Source of the DNA: Halichondria panicea
Taxonomy: Eukaryota > Porifera > Demospongiae > Suberitida > Halichondriidae
Direction: 5' to 3'
Assembly: GCF_963675165.1 (NCBI RefSeq)
Contig: NC_087386.1
Location: 732,931-796,930, forward strand
Length of the DNA stretch: 64,000 nt
The translations under genes and the position numbers were made by a program. Below the pieces are notes generated by a model, which ran no database searches, was not told the DNA's origin, and saw nothing but the letters and a program-made list of their open reading frames with translations. This document shows, piece after piece, positions 34,801-46,390 of this stretch (the stretch's first letter is position 1; every line of letters starts with the position of its first letter).

Positions 34801-37800
34801 GGCGATACTAAAGTTATGGCTGTTTAAAGATGTTCAACTGCACCTCCTTCATAAGATTTAATCATTGGTTTGGGGATTCTTTCAACAGCCATAACTTTTG
34901 TACTGTTGATCCAATGTCAACGATTTTATGATTTTCTGAAAGCTTAGAAAAAGACCTTTCAAATGATGTCATCAAACTTCACATTTGTGAGATAAAAGTA
35001 TTTGCCAATTTGGCGATACCATGGATAATAACCCATGGTCCAAGGCCGAAAAATGACAAATTAGGGCCCCAACAAAATTTTTGATTGAAACACATCATTT
35101 GAAAGGTGTTGTTCTAAGCTTTTAGAATATCATAACATTTTTGACGTTGGATCGGCGATACTAAAGTTATGGCTGTTTAAAGATGTTCAACTGCACCTCC
35201 TTCGTAAGATTTGGTTTGGGGATTCTTTCAACAGCCATAACTTTTGTACTGTTGATCCAATGTCAACGATTTTATGATTTTCTGAAAGCTTAGAAAAAGA
35301 CCTTTCAAATGATGTCATCAAACTTCACATTTGTGAGATAAAAGTATTTGCAAATTTGGCGATACTATGAATAATAGCCCATGGTCCAAGGCCGAAAAAT
35401 GACAAATTAGGCCCCCAACAAAATATTTGATTGAAACACATCATTTGAAAGGTGTTGTTCTAAGCTTTTAGAGTATCATAACATTTTTGACGTTGGATCG
35501 GCGATACTAAAGTTATGGCTGTTTAAAGATGTTCAACTACACCTCCTCTGTAAGATTTAATCATTGGTTTAGGGATTCTTTCAACAGCCATAACTTTTGT
35601 ACTGTCTGTTGATCCAATGTCAACGATTTTATGATTTTCTGAAAGCTTAGAAAAAGACCTTTCAAATGATGTCATCAAACTTCGAGATAAAAGTATTTGC
35701 CAATTTGGCGATACCATGGTCCAAGGCCGAAAAATGACAAATTAGGGCCCCAACAAAATTTTTGATTGAAACACATCATTTGAAAGGTGTTGTTCTAAGC
35801 TTTTAGAATATCATAAAATTTTTGACGTTGGATCGGCGATACTAAATTTATAGCTGTTCAACTACACCTACCCTCTGTATTTTAATCGATGGTTTAGGGA
35901 CTCTTTCAACAGCCATAACTTTTGTACCGTTGATCTAATGTCAACGATTTTACGATTTCTGAAAGCTTAATTTTCCCTGCACAGGGATTCCCATCGACAT
36001 GGTTGGGGGTACCAGTATCGGTGCCTTTATGGGAGCACTTTATTGTGAGGAGAGAGACGCTGGGAAGGTAGAGAAGAGGTCACGACCTTGGGCTCACGGA
36101 ATGGCCAGATACGTCGACAAGATTTTTGACCTCACCTACCCTTCAACTAGTTATTTCACAGGTACATGCTATACCTTTAGTTGGGACATAATCAAGCTTA
36201 TTATTTTACTTTGCAGGAAAGGCTTTCAATAATCTGATCCATAAAGTGTTTGGAGAGAAACAAATTGAGGTGGCATGCTACTTTTTATCATGTGTTATGA
36301 CCTTTTGACCCCTTCCCCCATTATGCAGGACTTGTGGATTCCTTACTTCTGTATTACCACTGACATCACTGAGTCCAAGATGAGAGTACACACTAGTGGT
36401 TCACTGTGGCGGTACGTTCGTGCCAGTATGTCCCTGTCCGGATTCCTACCTCCCCTCTGTGACCCCGTGGACGGACACCTCATTCTGGACGGAGGTTACG
36501 TCAACAACCTCCCAGGTACGTAACTGTACATGTAACCTTGTGTGTTTCTCAGTACGAGGTATATTTAGTTTATTAAGTGGCCATAACTTGAAGATACACA
36601 AATGTACATACATGTATAGAGATAGTACAATACTGCACAGTCGTATACAATACAATGGACAACAAATTTTATTACTTTACAACTTGTGCAAAGTTTCTTA
36701 ATCAAAGATTTTAAGTACATTATTACTTAATAGACATAATAGAGTGTAAGTCACAAGAACACTGTCACTCTTGTGCAATCATGGACAACAATGTGTATAT
36801 GTACATGTATTATATGGCTTTCATTTCCACTCTGTGTAGCTGATGTAATGGCTGACATGGGAGCAGAGAAGATCATCGCTGTGGACGTAGGCTCTCAGGA
36901 CAACAACAACCTCACTAACTATGGAGACCACATCTCAGGGTGGTACATCCTCTGGAACAGGCTCAACCCATTTGCCGAGAAGATTAGGGTAAGGGCATAT
37001 AGACATGAGGGAATACAAGTTAAAGATGTGTCCAGAAACACTTTAGTTCAGGGTGTTACACTGGCTCCCTAAGTATAGTAAATGTACCAGAAGTGAGAAT
37101 TTCTCTGTTTATAACTTTTAACGATTGGGTCCTGCCTTGGGTATGCACTTCAAATACTTCTAGGGAGTACAGTATAATAAAACAAACACGTTCATTCAAA
37201 CAGTTCATTTTTATTATTTGTGGTGGTGAGTGTGACGGCATTGTCTCTTCCTGCAGGTGCCCAACCTCACTGAGATACAGTCACGCCTCGCGTATGTGTC
37301 ATGCATCAGACAGCTAGAGAGAGTGAAACAAGACGGGATGTGCGAATATGTCAGACCACCTATTGACGGGTGAGCGAGTAATAACATACACACACCGTAA
37401 TCCATGTACACGTATGTTATTGTTGTTATTGATCATAATTATTTTGATCCCCCCCCATTCAGGGTTTCTACGCTGCAGTTTGGAAGCTTTGACACTGTTA
37501 TGGTGAGTAGCTCGTGTTGCTTGTGGTGCCTTTTATGTGTATTTGAAGTAGTAAACCTCGAGTGTACTGGGAAATACCGTATAGCGCGAAATTTTCGAGG
37601 CACTTATATTTCGTGGATTAGCCTCTAAAAGCTATTTCGTTGCACAATGTTTCTGCTTACCGGAAGCCACGCCTTTAAATCTATGCATGTTACACCTCAA
37701 TTTTTGTGGACTTAATTTTCGTGTAGGATTCTAACCCGCGAAAATTAAGCCCCGCGAAAATGTTGCGCTATACGGTAATATAGGCTATCTATGATCATGT

Positions 37801-38419
37801 ACTTGCTAATTTTGTTTCATATAAAATTATATACATGTACAGACCAGGTATAGTTTAAGTAATTCGTACAACAATAATATAATGTAGTAATTCAAAGTTC
37901 CAATGTTTCGATGGAGAGGGTCTGCGAATCCATTGTGCCCATCACTGAGGCCGCATTTCCACGCTGTACTGCGACCATTGTATAGGTATTATCAATTATT
38001 GTCTGTTCTTCTCCACCCTCCAGCCATTGGGCTACCAACACTGCAAGCTGGTTGTGAGTGGATGGCAGAAGTCCGAGGAGATGCAGCATCTCTTCTCAAC
38101 ACCTTCTGATGAGGACTTTCAAAAGAAGAGAAGCGTGTCCCGTCAGTTTGATAGCAATGTTCAACGTTCAGATTCCGTGCGCAACCTCGTGGCTTTGACC
38201 GCTCAAATCCCTCGCTACAGCTATCCTGAAGTAGACGAGAGTGAAGATGTAGACGGTGGCGGCTATTGGTCGAGTCCCGAGGATCACGTGACCTACCTAG
38301 AGGGGCGTGGCATGGATGAGGACAGTCCCAATACCGCGGAGCCAAATTCATCCCCAAATGAAATCCAAAGGACAGCCACCGCGACTGTGACAGCTTGGTC
38401 GGACTCAGAAATTATGTAG
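27908..38419 (+). CDS. PNPLA6: Neuropathy target esterase-type lysophospholipase (PNPLA6/7)
   Basis: ER-anchored phospholipase deacylating (lyso)phosphatidylcholine. 28 exons, phases consistent, 1352 residues (human PNPLA6 about 1366): 27908-28049, 28104-28201, 28261-28313, 28467-28548, 28642-28836, 29025-29185, 29444-29591, 29851-30225, 30503-30751, 31090-31251, 31506-31639, 31886-32141, 32200-32313, 32419-32509, 32730-32849, 32974-33037, 33104-33218, 33503-33571, 33623-33757, 34079-34114, 34179-34323, 35985-36161, 36217-36269, 36329-36515, 36840-36988, 37257-37369, 37463-37502, 38024-38419. Order: N-terminal membrane helix ([17 protein letters not shown]); three cyclic-nucleotide-binding-like domains (for example [20 protein letters not shown]); patatin domain with oxyanion loop GGGGARG, nucleophile motif GTSIGAF and catalytic Asp in LDGGYVNN. 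The donor of exon 30503-30751 is ambiguous. PNPLA6 and PNPLA7 cannot be told apart here. Confidence 0.95.
28318..28450. repeat. 27-bp minisatellite in esterase intron 3
   Basis: About five units of ACAACCCAC(G/A)CCCACACACA followed by CTCAGTC fill most of this short intron. Confidence 0.8.
28577..28641. repeat. CA microsatellite abutting an exon acceptor
   Basis: An uninterrupted (CA)n tract of about 60 bases runs directly into the AG of exon 28642-28836. A similar CA tract at 31783-31849, followed by CTCACA repeats, lies before exon 31886. Confidence 0.85.
33343..33414 (+). tRNA. tRNA-Asp (GUC)
   Basis: A 72-base cloverleaf: acceptor arms TCCTCGA / TCGGGGAG-type pairing, A box TAGTATAGTGGTAAGTA, anticodon loop CCTGTCACG (anticodon GTC) and B box GGTTCGATTCC. 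No intron; CCA is not encoded. It matches animal tRNA-Asp closely. It lies in sense orientation in the esterase intron between 33218 and 33503. Confidence 0.96.
33415..33425 (+). terminator. RNA polymerase III terminator of the tRNA
   Basis: A run of at least seven T (CTCTTTTTTTG) directly after the tRNA 3' end, the standard pol III stop signal. A second T run follows at about 33433. Confidence 0.85.
34380..35970. repeat. Tandem array of about 350-bp units in an esterase intron
   Basis: About four and a half units. Each has AACAGCCATAACTTTTGTAC, CAACGATTTTATGATTTTCT, GAAAGCTTAGAAAAAGACCT, GATACCATGGATAATAGCCC, AAGGCCGAAAAATGACAAAT and ACGTTGGATCGGCGATACTA. The word GATGTTCAACTGCACCT recurs near 34475, 34830, 35180 and 35530. 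The array makes up nearly all of the intron before the catalytic GTSIG exon. Single copies occur in introns near 6650 and 21110. Confidence 0.9.
37577..37775. mobile_element. MITE, CCGTATAGCG family
   Basis: CCGTATAGCGCGAAATTTTC at the left and CCGTATAGCGCAACATTTTC inverted at the right, each bordered by TA. Inner words match the copy at 12096. It lies in the last esterase intron. Confidence 0.88.
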
Positions 38420-38939
38420 CTAGATATTCATTGTATTCCCCCTGCTTTGTGCAAAACAAACATTGTGAAAACCTCATAAAAGTAAATTTTGCTTGTAAGT
38501 GGGCGTGACGGTCCTTTGGTAAATGGTCACGCCCATTGGAATGAAGTCAACCCTTTGACTGTAATTTGCAAACTTGCTGTGTGTTGTAAATTGATCTGAG
38601 GTCACACTGAGTGAAACAACAGTAGGTTGATCAGCATGCAGTTGTGTTCTAGCTTAGTGGGCTTATAAATTATGCTGTTTCTCACTAGTCTCGAATACCC
38701 GCCTCAACCTAAAAGCTTTTTAGGTTGAGGCTGGTATTCGAGACTAGTTTCTCACTAACTTTCCAACCACGCCCATCTTTGTCTTAATTGCATGCCTTTG
38801 GCGAAATGGGCGTGGTCTCCAGTCAAGTGCATGAATATAATATTATTGTTCTGTAAATGTTTGCATTTGCAATGCACATAGCAATGGCTGCTTACCATAT
38901 CATAATTATTCCGTCAGATTCCTTAATAATGTGCGACAG
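38420..38939. other. Esterase 3' region with a perfect hairpin
   Basis: Contains GGGCGTGACGGTCC..GGTCACGCCC (38503-38530), which recurs in altered form near 53983-54016. A near-perfect hairpin at 38686-38748 (ACTAGTCTCGAATACCCGCC, CTCAACCTAAAAGC, then the inverse) looks like a small fold-back element. No gene seen. Confidence 0.7.
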
Positions 38940-39272
38940 ACGTGTGCTGTGTGCAACCAATACTACACCCCCATACCTCTGATTGTGTAGCTAGCTATGT
39001 GTGCTGTGTGCAACCAATACTACACCCCCCATACCTCTGATTGTATAGCTAGCTATGTGTGCTGTGTGCAACCAATACTACACCCCCCATACCTCTGATT
39101 GTATAGCTAGCTATGTGTGCTGTGTGCAACCAATACTACACCCCCATACCTCTGATTGTGTAGCTAGCTATGTGTGCTGTGTGCAACCAATACTACACCC
39201 CCATACCTCTGATTGTGTAGCTAGCTATGTGTGCTGTGTGCAACCAATACTACACCCCCATACCTCTGATTG
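38940..39272. repeat. 57-58 bp minisatellite
   Basis: Six units of GTGTGCTGTGTGCAACCAAT, ACTACACCCCCATACCTCTG, ATTGTGTAGCTAGCTAT. The open frame across it (Cys/His-rich) is a by-product of the repeat. Confidence 0.92.
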
Positions 39273-39307
39273 TGTGTGCAATACTGTACTATAGATAATG
39301 CATTTCC

Positions 39308-39512
39308 ATGACAATTGATGAGTTCTGCCGGTTCACCTGCAGATTCAATGGAGGGTGTTCAACTTGCCCCAATTGGGTAGAAATGCTAGGCCAGCTATGG
39401 AGAGCTAGGGTACAGGGAGGCTCATCTCGACCACCTGAGGGACACAGTTGTGGAGGAACCTGGTATTCAATTGCTGGGAGCACATGTCCACAACTTCAGG
39501 AAAGACAGCTAG
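39308..39512 (+). CDS. Orphan Cys-rich ORF / possible 5' exon
   Basis: Open from ATG at 39308 for 68 codons to a good donor (G|gtaagg). It has six or more Cys (for example CRFTC, GGCSTCPNW, HSCGGTWYSIAGSTC) in a pattern like a small extracellular domain. No signal peptide, downstream exon or known family was recognised. It could be a first coding exon of a gene overlapping the collagen-like one, or chance. Confidence 0.25.
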
Positions 39513-39638
39513 GTAAGGGAGTGGAGATGCTTTGTGGCTGCGTATTCGTTATATTAAGTCGACAATATTGTAGTAATTTGTACTGATTGTGATGGTGGTT
39601 ACATATATGAGCAGCTGCTCTGCCATGGTGCTTGTATC

Positions 39639-39670
<32 letters not shown>

Positions 39671-40323
39671 TTGGCTTGCATGTGTGCATTGCTATAATTA
39701 TACTGTTGTTAGTGATGAGCTGCTAATGATGACTACCCTAATATGCTAGTCAGTAAGGAGACAGGTTGTTGAGTCCTGCTGCATGGTCCCAGCTACCACT
39801 GAACACAAATGACCTAGCTAGCTAGCTCAGTGAATTGTGTACTGACTTTGCATATGTGTTTCTTATAACCATGACTATGACAGTGTGTGCTTTACTGAAT
39901 AGATTGTAAATAGAAGTTGTAGTCTGGCCCCTGATATAATTATATGCTGCAGGAGGTGCACTCTGCCGGATTGCCAATGCACATGCATATAATCATGCCA
40001 CCAACTCAATTATAAGGATTAATTTGGCAGGCAGAATTATCATACATGTATAATAATTATGTCAGTTATTATACTATAGTCTAGAGGATATATTAATAAA
40101 GGGGAGGTGGACGTGGGGGACGAGGCTACTTAAGGGGATCTATAGATAGCAGCCATGTGAAAGTGCTTTTTATATGGTATGTTAGAGTTGTAAATGGATA
40201 GTACAGCTTAATGTTTAAATGTAGAACTACTCAAGATAAGTAAAACCTGTTTTCCAGGTTGCACTTGCAATATTCAATGAATCTCATCTTGTGCTGTGCA
40301 TTCCGATTGGTCCCTGGGGAAGG
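39513..40323. other. Spacer upstream of the collagen-like gene
   Basis: AT-rich, with a GT tract running into a G-run at 39641-39670. I see no gene or clear repeat unit. Confidence 0.5.
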
Positions 40324-40332
40324 TATATAAAG
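40324..40332 (+). promoter_or_regulatory. TATA box of the collagen-like gene
   Basis: TATATAAAG lies 242 bases before the ATG at 40574. A start site about 30 bases downstream would give a 5' UTR of roughly 220 bases that includes two copies of TTTCNNCAAGTTTGTTC-type sequence. Confidence 0.6.
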
Positions 40333-40573
40333 GATATGCACATTACCATTCTTCAGTTCATATCTCAAGATTGTTCTAGATTTCACCGCAAGGTTTCCAA
40401 GTTTGTTCCGCAAGGTTTCATCCAAGTTTGTTCTGCAAAGTTCGACCTACTCTCTCACTCAGTTCTCTGATTCGTTACCAGCTATATCTCATCAATTCAA
40501 CCAGCTCTATCTATCTCAACTCAACCCGACTCATCACTCACCACTCACTCACCACTCGATCTACTGCGTCCTG

Positions 40574-41711
40574 ATGGCGGCTCGGCGAGGGGCTGTGTTG
40601 CCACCACCACTGTGTCTGCCACGGCAGCAGTTGACATACGACCGCCACAACAACCCAGTAAGATTTTAAACTACTATTAACTTAATCACACATGCATGTA
40701 CAATATTGGCAATGCATAAGCTTATAATAATGCTGATGGCATGCAGGACACTCATTTACTTGGTATATTTATTTGGTGCAGATTCTCACCAAGAAGATGG
40801 TAGTGGCTGTCCTGCAGTGTTCCAAGCGCCGTCAGATTAATGCTAAACTGTACTGTCTGCAGTGTTACATGAATGCGGCAGGACGAGTTAACGTAAGTAT
40901 AATCATGCAGATACACCTAGTTATAATAATGTTGTATAATTACATATACACAGTAAAATCTTAATTGCTGTCAGTACAATTATTGTGCCATTGCATGGCC
41001 GGGCACATTGATTCATGTACTGGATGAATGGGACAGCGTGTTTGTCAGAGCAGTACTTACTGTTGCAGTGCATGGGTTAGTTAATGGGCTTGTAATTGAA
41101 CATTCATTTTTGTAGTTAACGTCTACGAAAACTGTGAAAATATTGAATTACCCGTTTTAACAGTGTTTCGTTAGATACTTATTTCTGTGTATGATTTCAC
41201 GTTTTTATTTAATTTTACATTGAACGTTAATTTCACCTATACTCATGGCTATAATTATGTACAGGAAATAGGAAGGTAATGTTATGGCATTAATTTAGCT
41301 GTCACAACATCAACATAATTATGATAATTATTACCAAAGGCGTATGTATAAGTCTTTGTTACTACCCTGAACCACATTTTTTACTCTCGCTTGCTAATAA
41401 AGTGAATGTCACCCGTCATATTTTGTTTCTGAAGGGACAAAACGAGTCTTGAAATATTCTTTTTCATAGCTACATGCAACTTCTTTCTGTACACAGATGG
41501 TGTTCTCTTGGAAGGGGGAGGACGTCCCTGTATGGGATTACAAGGATCACTGCGCCCGAGAAGCTTCTCGGTACATGAAGCATATTCAAGACGACCATCG
41601 TAAGCATCATACTTTAAATAATTGTACAAAGCAAAGTTTTCTGCTGAAGAAACTTAGCCAAATAACAAAAATGCGCCCACTTTCTCACTATACAGTACTG
41701 TACAAAGGTAT

Positions 41712-41755
<44 letters not shown>

Positions 41756-43535
41756 ATGGTAAATCAGATGATTAAAGCTGTTAAATATTGATGCACATTC
41801 AAGGTTGCCCATTTTATTTCTGCAGGCCCACTTCGCCCCAATCCACTGAACGTGAAGTTCCTCGCCTGGCAACTGCGGGACTTAGGTTTCTGTCGGTGGA
41901 ACAGGAATCGGGTATTCCCTCTTATTCCCCCCATTCCTCCCATCGGCCCAGTTATTGGTGCTGTAGGTCCACCAGGGGTACCAGGGGTACAGGGCATACA
42001 AGGCTTACCAGGGGCGCAAGGCTTACCAGGGGCGCAAGGTTTACCTGGGGCACAAGGCATACCTGGGGCGCAAGGCTTACCAGGGGCGCAGGGCTTACCA
42101 GGGGCGCAGGGTTTACAAGGCCCACCCGGGGCAAGGGGTATCCAAGGTCCACCTGGAGCCGGAGGTGGAGGAGGTTCAGGAGGAGGAGGAGGACGGGGTC
42201 CACCGGGCCCCCCAGGTGATGACGGGGCACGTGGTCCCAGAGGCGCTCCAGGAATACCTGGAGTGAATGGAGGGATGGGACGTGCGTGCACTGTGGCAGG
42301 GCCACGAGGCCAAAAAGGGCCACGAGGGTACAACGGTCCCAGAGGTCCGCTAGGGCCTATGGGGTACACTGGTTTAACCGGGGATACTGGGGCAACAGGG
42401 CCAATGGGGGCAACAGGAGCAACAGGGCCCCCAGGGACAAGAGGACTCCAAGGGCGAAGAGGACCACCTGGTGCAGATGGCCCATATGGACCAACTGGAG
42501 CTACGGGACAAAAAGGTGACAGGGGGAAGCTCGGTGCCAAGGGTGATAGAGGTCTAGATGGTCCAAGAGGGATGAGAGGAGAGAAAGGAGAAGATGGAGA
42601 CGGCGAAGATTCCAAGCAAAAGATAGTAAGTTTCTAATGCATTAGTCGATTATTTTTCACCGATTGTTTTCCTCTTCTTGCAGTATCTGTTGACTGTGGT
42701 GGTGAGGGAGTTAATGAAGACTCAACCGCTGCCTTTGTCAGATACCCTGACTAATGCCTTGGTCGCTCTAGGAGTTATGGACGACCAGGGAGATAGGCAG
42801 CAAAAACAAACTGCCCCTCTCCGTCGATCCGTGGTGTCGGGATCCTACCCACCTCGGTCGGCGGGTGGGGGTACAAGTCGGGATGGAGGTGGTGTTAGCG
42901 GGGGCAGTGGGACTAGTGGTGGTGGGACTAGTGGTGGTGGGACTAGTGGCGGTGGGACTGGTGGGACTGGTGGTGGTGGGACTAGTGGCAGTGGGACTAG
43001 TGGCGGTGGGACTAGTGGCGGTGGGACTGGTGGGACTAGTGGCGGTGGGACTAGTGGCGGGACTAGTGGGGGTGGGACTAGTGGGACTAGTGGTGGGACT
43101 AGGGGCAGTGGGACTGGTGGGACTAGGGGCAGTGGGACTAGTGGCGGTGGGACTAGGGGCGGAACAAGTGGCGGCGGCGGAGGTGGTGTGACGGGTCGTG
43201 CGGATAGTGGTGGCTCAAGTGGAGAGGAGGAGGGTCTTCTCCCACAATTGGATGGATCGATGGACATGTGAGTCAATGACTTCAGTTTTGTGTAATTATT
43301 ATACATACCTTGCACGCATATGCTGCCAACTTTAAGTTCATCTGTATATCTGTTTCGCACACAGAATTTATAATCGGAAAAGAAAAGCATGCACTATGAG
43401 ACGTAATAATAAAAAAAGGTGAGCAAATGCATTAATAACATTGTGTCCCATGGCCACAACAAAATATGTCGCCAAATTAGAATGTTAATCATGCATCTCT
43501 TTCTTTTCTTCCACGTGCACAGAAGAACTATATGA
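40574..43535 (+). CDS. Collagen-like protein with Gly-Thr-Ser-rich tail
   Basis: Seven exons with consistent phases: 40574-40657, 40782-40892, 41497-41599, 41826-42625, 42684-43267, 43365-43418, 43523-43535; 582 residues. The N-terminal part (about 1-120) has several Cys (QCSKRR, LYCLQCYM, DHCAREASRYMKHIQDDH) and no family I recognise. Then comes a Gly-X-Y region of roughly 220 residues, starting IGPVIGAVGPPGVPG, with repeated GLPGAQ triplets, a short Gly-Ser interruption, and an internal Cys (GRACTVAG). A linker (YLLTVVVRELMKTQPLPLSD) is followed by about 110 residues of GGGTSG-type repeats and a basic tail (IIYNRKRKACTMRRNNKKRR). No signal peptide is evident at this ATG, so either a 5' exon is missing or export is unusual. 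Donor gtgagt at 43268 rather than the in-frame TGA there is inferred. Confidence 0.75.
41719..41753. repeat. (AT)n microsatellite in collagen-like gene intron 3
   Basis: Uninterrupted ATAT tract of about 34 bases between exons 41497-41599 and 41826-42625. Confidence 0.9.
42880..43180 (+). repeat. Coding minisatellite GGGACTAGTGGCGGT
   Basis: Units of GGGACTAGTGGCGGT (15 bases), GGGACTGGT and GGGACTAGGGGCAGT alternate and encode GTSGG, GTG and GTRGS blocks. All unit lengths are multiples of three, keeping the frame open over the C-terminal part of the collagen-like protein. Confidence 0.92.
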
Positions 43536-44068
43536 ATCCCCTGTTTTCGACCCATGAAGGGACACACAAGGCAGTGCTCGACATTGGTTGATCAGGTTTT
43601 GTTGATGGGTAGGGGAAGGTTTGGATCATAACGATAAGGGTAGTGGGTGGGTAGGGGGAAGATGGCTGTTGTGAGCATATGGGTCCCAGACAAATTAATT
43701 TCCTTTTCTTATAATTATAATTATAAAACATAGGCATAGACCACACGCAAAATAATTACTCCGAACATATCGCTAGCGCCAATTATAATTCGAGTTGAGG
43801 CAGACCACGTGCGAAAATTAATGCATAAATTATACGTTGTTCTATCACTCAACGCTACTTATAACCACCATGGAATGTTTTGTGTTCATCCTTTGTGCTC
43901 CACATACATCAATTGTTCACTTTTGTGTGCATATCCTCTCAATTTCACCGTTTATTTCGTCTGTTGCATTCGCACTAACATCGATGTTCGGGCGAGATGA
44001 GCCCCAAGGGACTGGACTCCACCTACCATTTACCAAATCAAAGTTTTTTTTCTGTTTCTTTTTTGATA
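43536..44068. other. Spacer between collagen-like gene and 56-bp satellite
   Basis: Contains the presumed 3' UTR. No supported gene; short ORFs here have no recognisable content. Confidence 0.5.
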
Positions 44069-46390
44069 AAGTATGCCATCGCTAATCTCGATGCCAATGA
44101 AGTCTGCCCTCTATTCTGGTGGATAAAGTATGCCATCGCTAATCTCGATGCCAATGAAGTCTGCCCTCTATTCTGGTGGATAAAGTATGCCATCGCTAAT
44201 CTCGATGCCAATGAACTATCTGGTGGATAAAGTATGCCATCGCTAATCGATGCCAATGAACTCTGCAAAGTATGCCATGCATCGCTAATCTCGATGCCAA
44301 TGACGTCTGCCCTCTATCTGGTGGATAAAGTATGCCGCCATCGCTAATCGATGCCAATGAACTCTGCCCTCTATCTGGTGGATAAAGTATGCCATCGCTA
44401 ATCTCGATGCCAATGAAGTCTGCCATCTATCTGGTGGATAAAGTATGCCATCGCTAATCTCGATGCCAATGAAGTCTGCCCTCTATATCTAAAGTATGCC
44501 ATCGCTAATCTTGATGTCAATGAAGTCTGCCCTCTATCTGGTGGATAAAGTATGCCATCGCTAATCTCGATGCCAATGAAGTCTGCCCTCTATCTGGTGG
44601 ATAAAGTATGCCATCGCTAATCTCGATGCCAATGAAGTCTGCCCTCTATCTGGTGGATAAAGTATGCCATCGCTAATCTCGATGCCAGTGAAGTCTGCCC
44701 TGGCCTCTATTCTGGTGGATAAAGTATGCCATCGCTAATATCGATGCCAGTGAAGTCTGCCTCTATCTGGTGGATAAAGTATGCCATCGCTAATCTCTCG
44801 ATGCCAGTGAAGTCTGCCCTCTATTCTGGTGGATAAAGTATGCCATCGCTAATCTCGATGCCAGTGAAGTCTGCCCTCTATCTGGTGGATAAAGTATGCC
44901 ATCGCTAATCTCGATGCCAGTGAAGTCTGCCTCTATCTGGTGGATAAAGTATGCCATCGCTAATCGATGTCAATGAACTCTGCAAAGTATGCCATCGCTA
45001 ATCTCGATGCCAATGAAGTCTGCCCTCTATCTGGTGGATAAAGTATGCCATCGCTAATCGATGCCAATGAACTCTGCAAAGTATGCCATCGCTAATCTCG
45101 ATGCCAATGAAGTCTGCCCTCTATCTGGTGGATAAAGTATGCCATCGCTAATCGATGCCAATGAACTCTGCAAAGTATGCCATCGCTAATCTCGATGCCA
45201 ATGAAGTCTGCCCTCTATCTGGTGGATAAAAGTATGCCATCGCTAATCTCGATGCCAGTGAAGTCTGCCCTGGCCTCTATTCTGGTGGATAAAGTATGCC
45301 ATCGCTAATATCGATCCCAGTGAAGTCTGCCTCTATCTGGTGGATAAAGTATGCCATCGCTAATCTCTCGATGCCAGTGAAGTCTGCCCTCTATTCTGGT
45401 GGATAAAGTATGCCATCGCTAATCTCGATGCCAGTGAAGTCTGCCCTCTATCTGGTGGATAAAGTATGCCATCGCTAATCTCGATGCCAATGAAGTCTGC
45501 CCTCTATCTGGTGGATAAAGTATGACATCGCTAATCGATGCCAATGAACTCTGCAAAGTATGCCATCGCTAATCTCGATGGATAAAGTGTGCCATCGCTA
45601 ATCGATGCCAATGAACTCTGCAAAGTATGCCATCGCTAATCTCAATGCCAATGAAGTTTGCCCTCTATCTGGTGGATAAAGTATGCCATCGCTAATCTCG
45701 ATGCCAATGAAGTCTGCCCTCTATCTGGTGGATAAAGTATGCCATCGCTAATCTCGATGCCAGTGAAGTCTGCCCTCTATTCTGGTGGATAAAGTATGCC
45801 ATCGCTAATCTCGATGCCAGTGAAGTCTGCCTCTATCTGGTGGATAAAGTATGCCATCGCTAATCTCGATGCCAATGAAGTCTGCCCTCTATCTGGTGGA
45901 TAAAGTATGCCATCGCTAATCGATGCAAAGTATGCCATCGCTAATCTCAATGCCAATGAAGTCTGCCCTCTATCTGGTGGATAAAGTATGCCATCGCTAA
46001 TCGATACCAATGAACTCTGCCCTCCATCTGGTGGATAAAGTATGCCATCGCTAATCTCGATGCCAATGAAGTCTGCCCTCTACCTGGTAGATAAAGTATG
46101 CCATCGCTAATCTCAATGCCAATGACGTCTGCCCTCTATTCTGGTGGATAAAGTATGCCATCGCTAATCTCAATGCCAATGAAGTCTGTCCTCCATCTGG
46201 TGGATAAAGCATGCCATCGTTAATCTCGATGCCAATGAAGTCTGCCCTCACCTGGTGGATAAAGAATGCCATCGCTAATCTCGATGCCAATGAAGTCTGC
46301 CCTCTATTCTGGTGGATAAAGTATGCCATCGCTAATCTCGAGCTCAATCCAATGAAGTTTGCCCTCTACCTGGTGGATAAAGCATGGTGT
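44069..46390. repeat. 56-bp satellite array, about 40 units
   Basis: Unit: GGTGGATAAAGTATGCCATC, GCTAATCTCGATGCCAATGA, AGTCTGCCCTCTATCT. Shortened variants (GCTAATCGATGCCAATGAAC followed by TCTGCAAAG) are mixed in. A block from about 44690 recurs near-identically about 570 bases later (TGGCCTCTAT at 44701 and 45271), showing higher-order repetition. Open frames on both strands through the units are by-products. The array ends in a T-run at 46397-46410. Confidence 0.95.

Noticed and set aside
38940-39294. Cys/His-rich open frame
   Set aside because: Repeats every 57-58 bp with the minisatellite unit; not a zinc-binding protein.
41764-42615. Long minus-strand proline-rich open frame
   Set aside because: It is the antisense shadow of the Gly-X-Y codons of the collagen-like gene, whose exons have proper splice sites and phase.
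42845-43390. Minus-strand Pro/Leu/Val-repeat open frame
   Set aside because: Antisense of the GGGTSG coding minisatellite; no independent support.
44038-46347. Several open frames with AYFIHQNRGQTSLASRL repeats
   Set aside because: They come from the 56-bp satellite monomer and break at each shortened unit.
44069-46390. Possible CRISPR-like array
   Set aside because: No unique spacers between the repeats; it is a tandem satellite in a eukaryotic genome.
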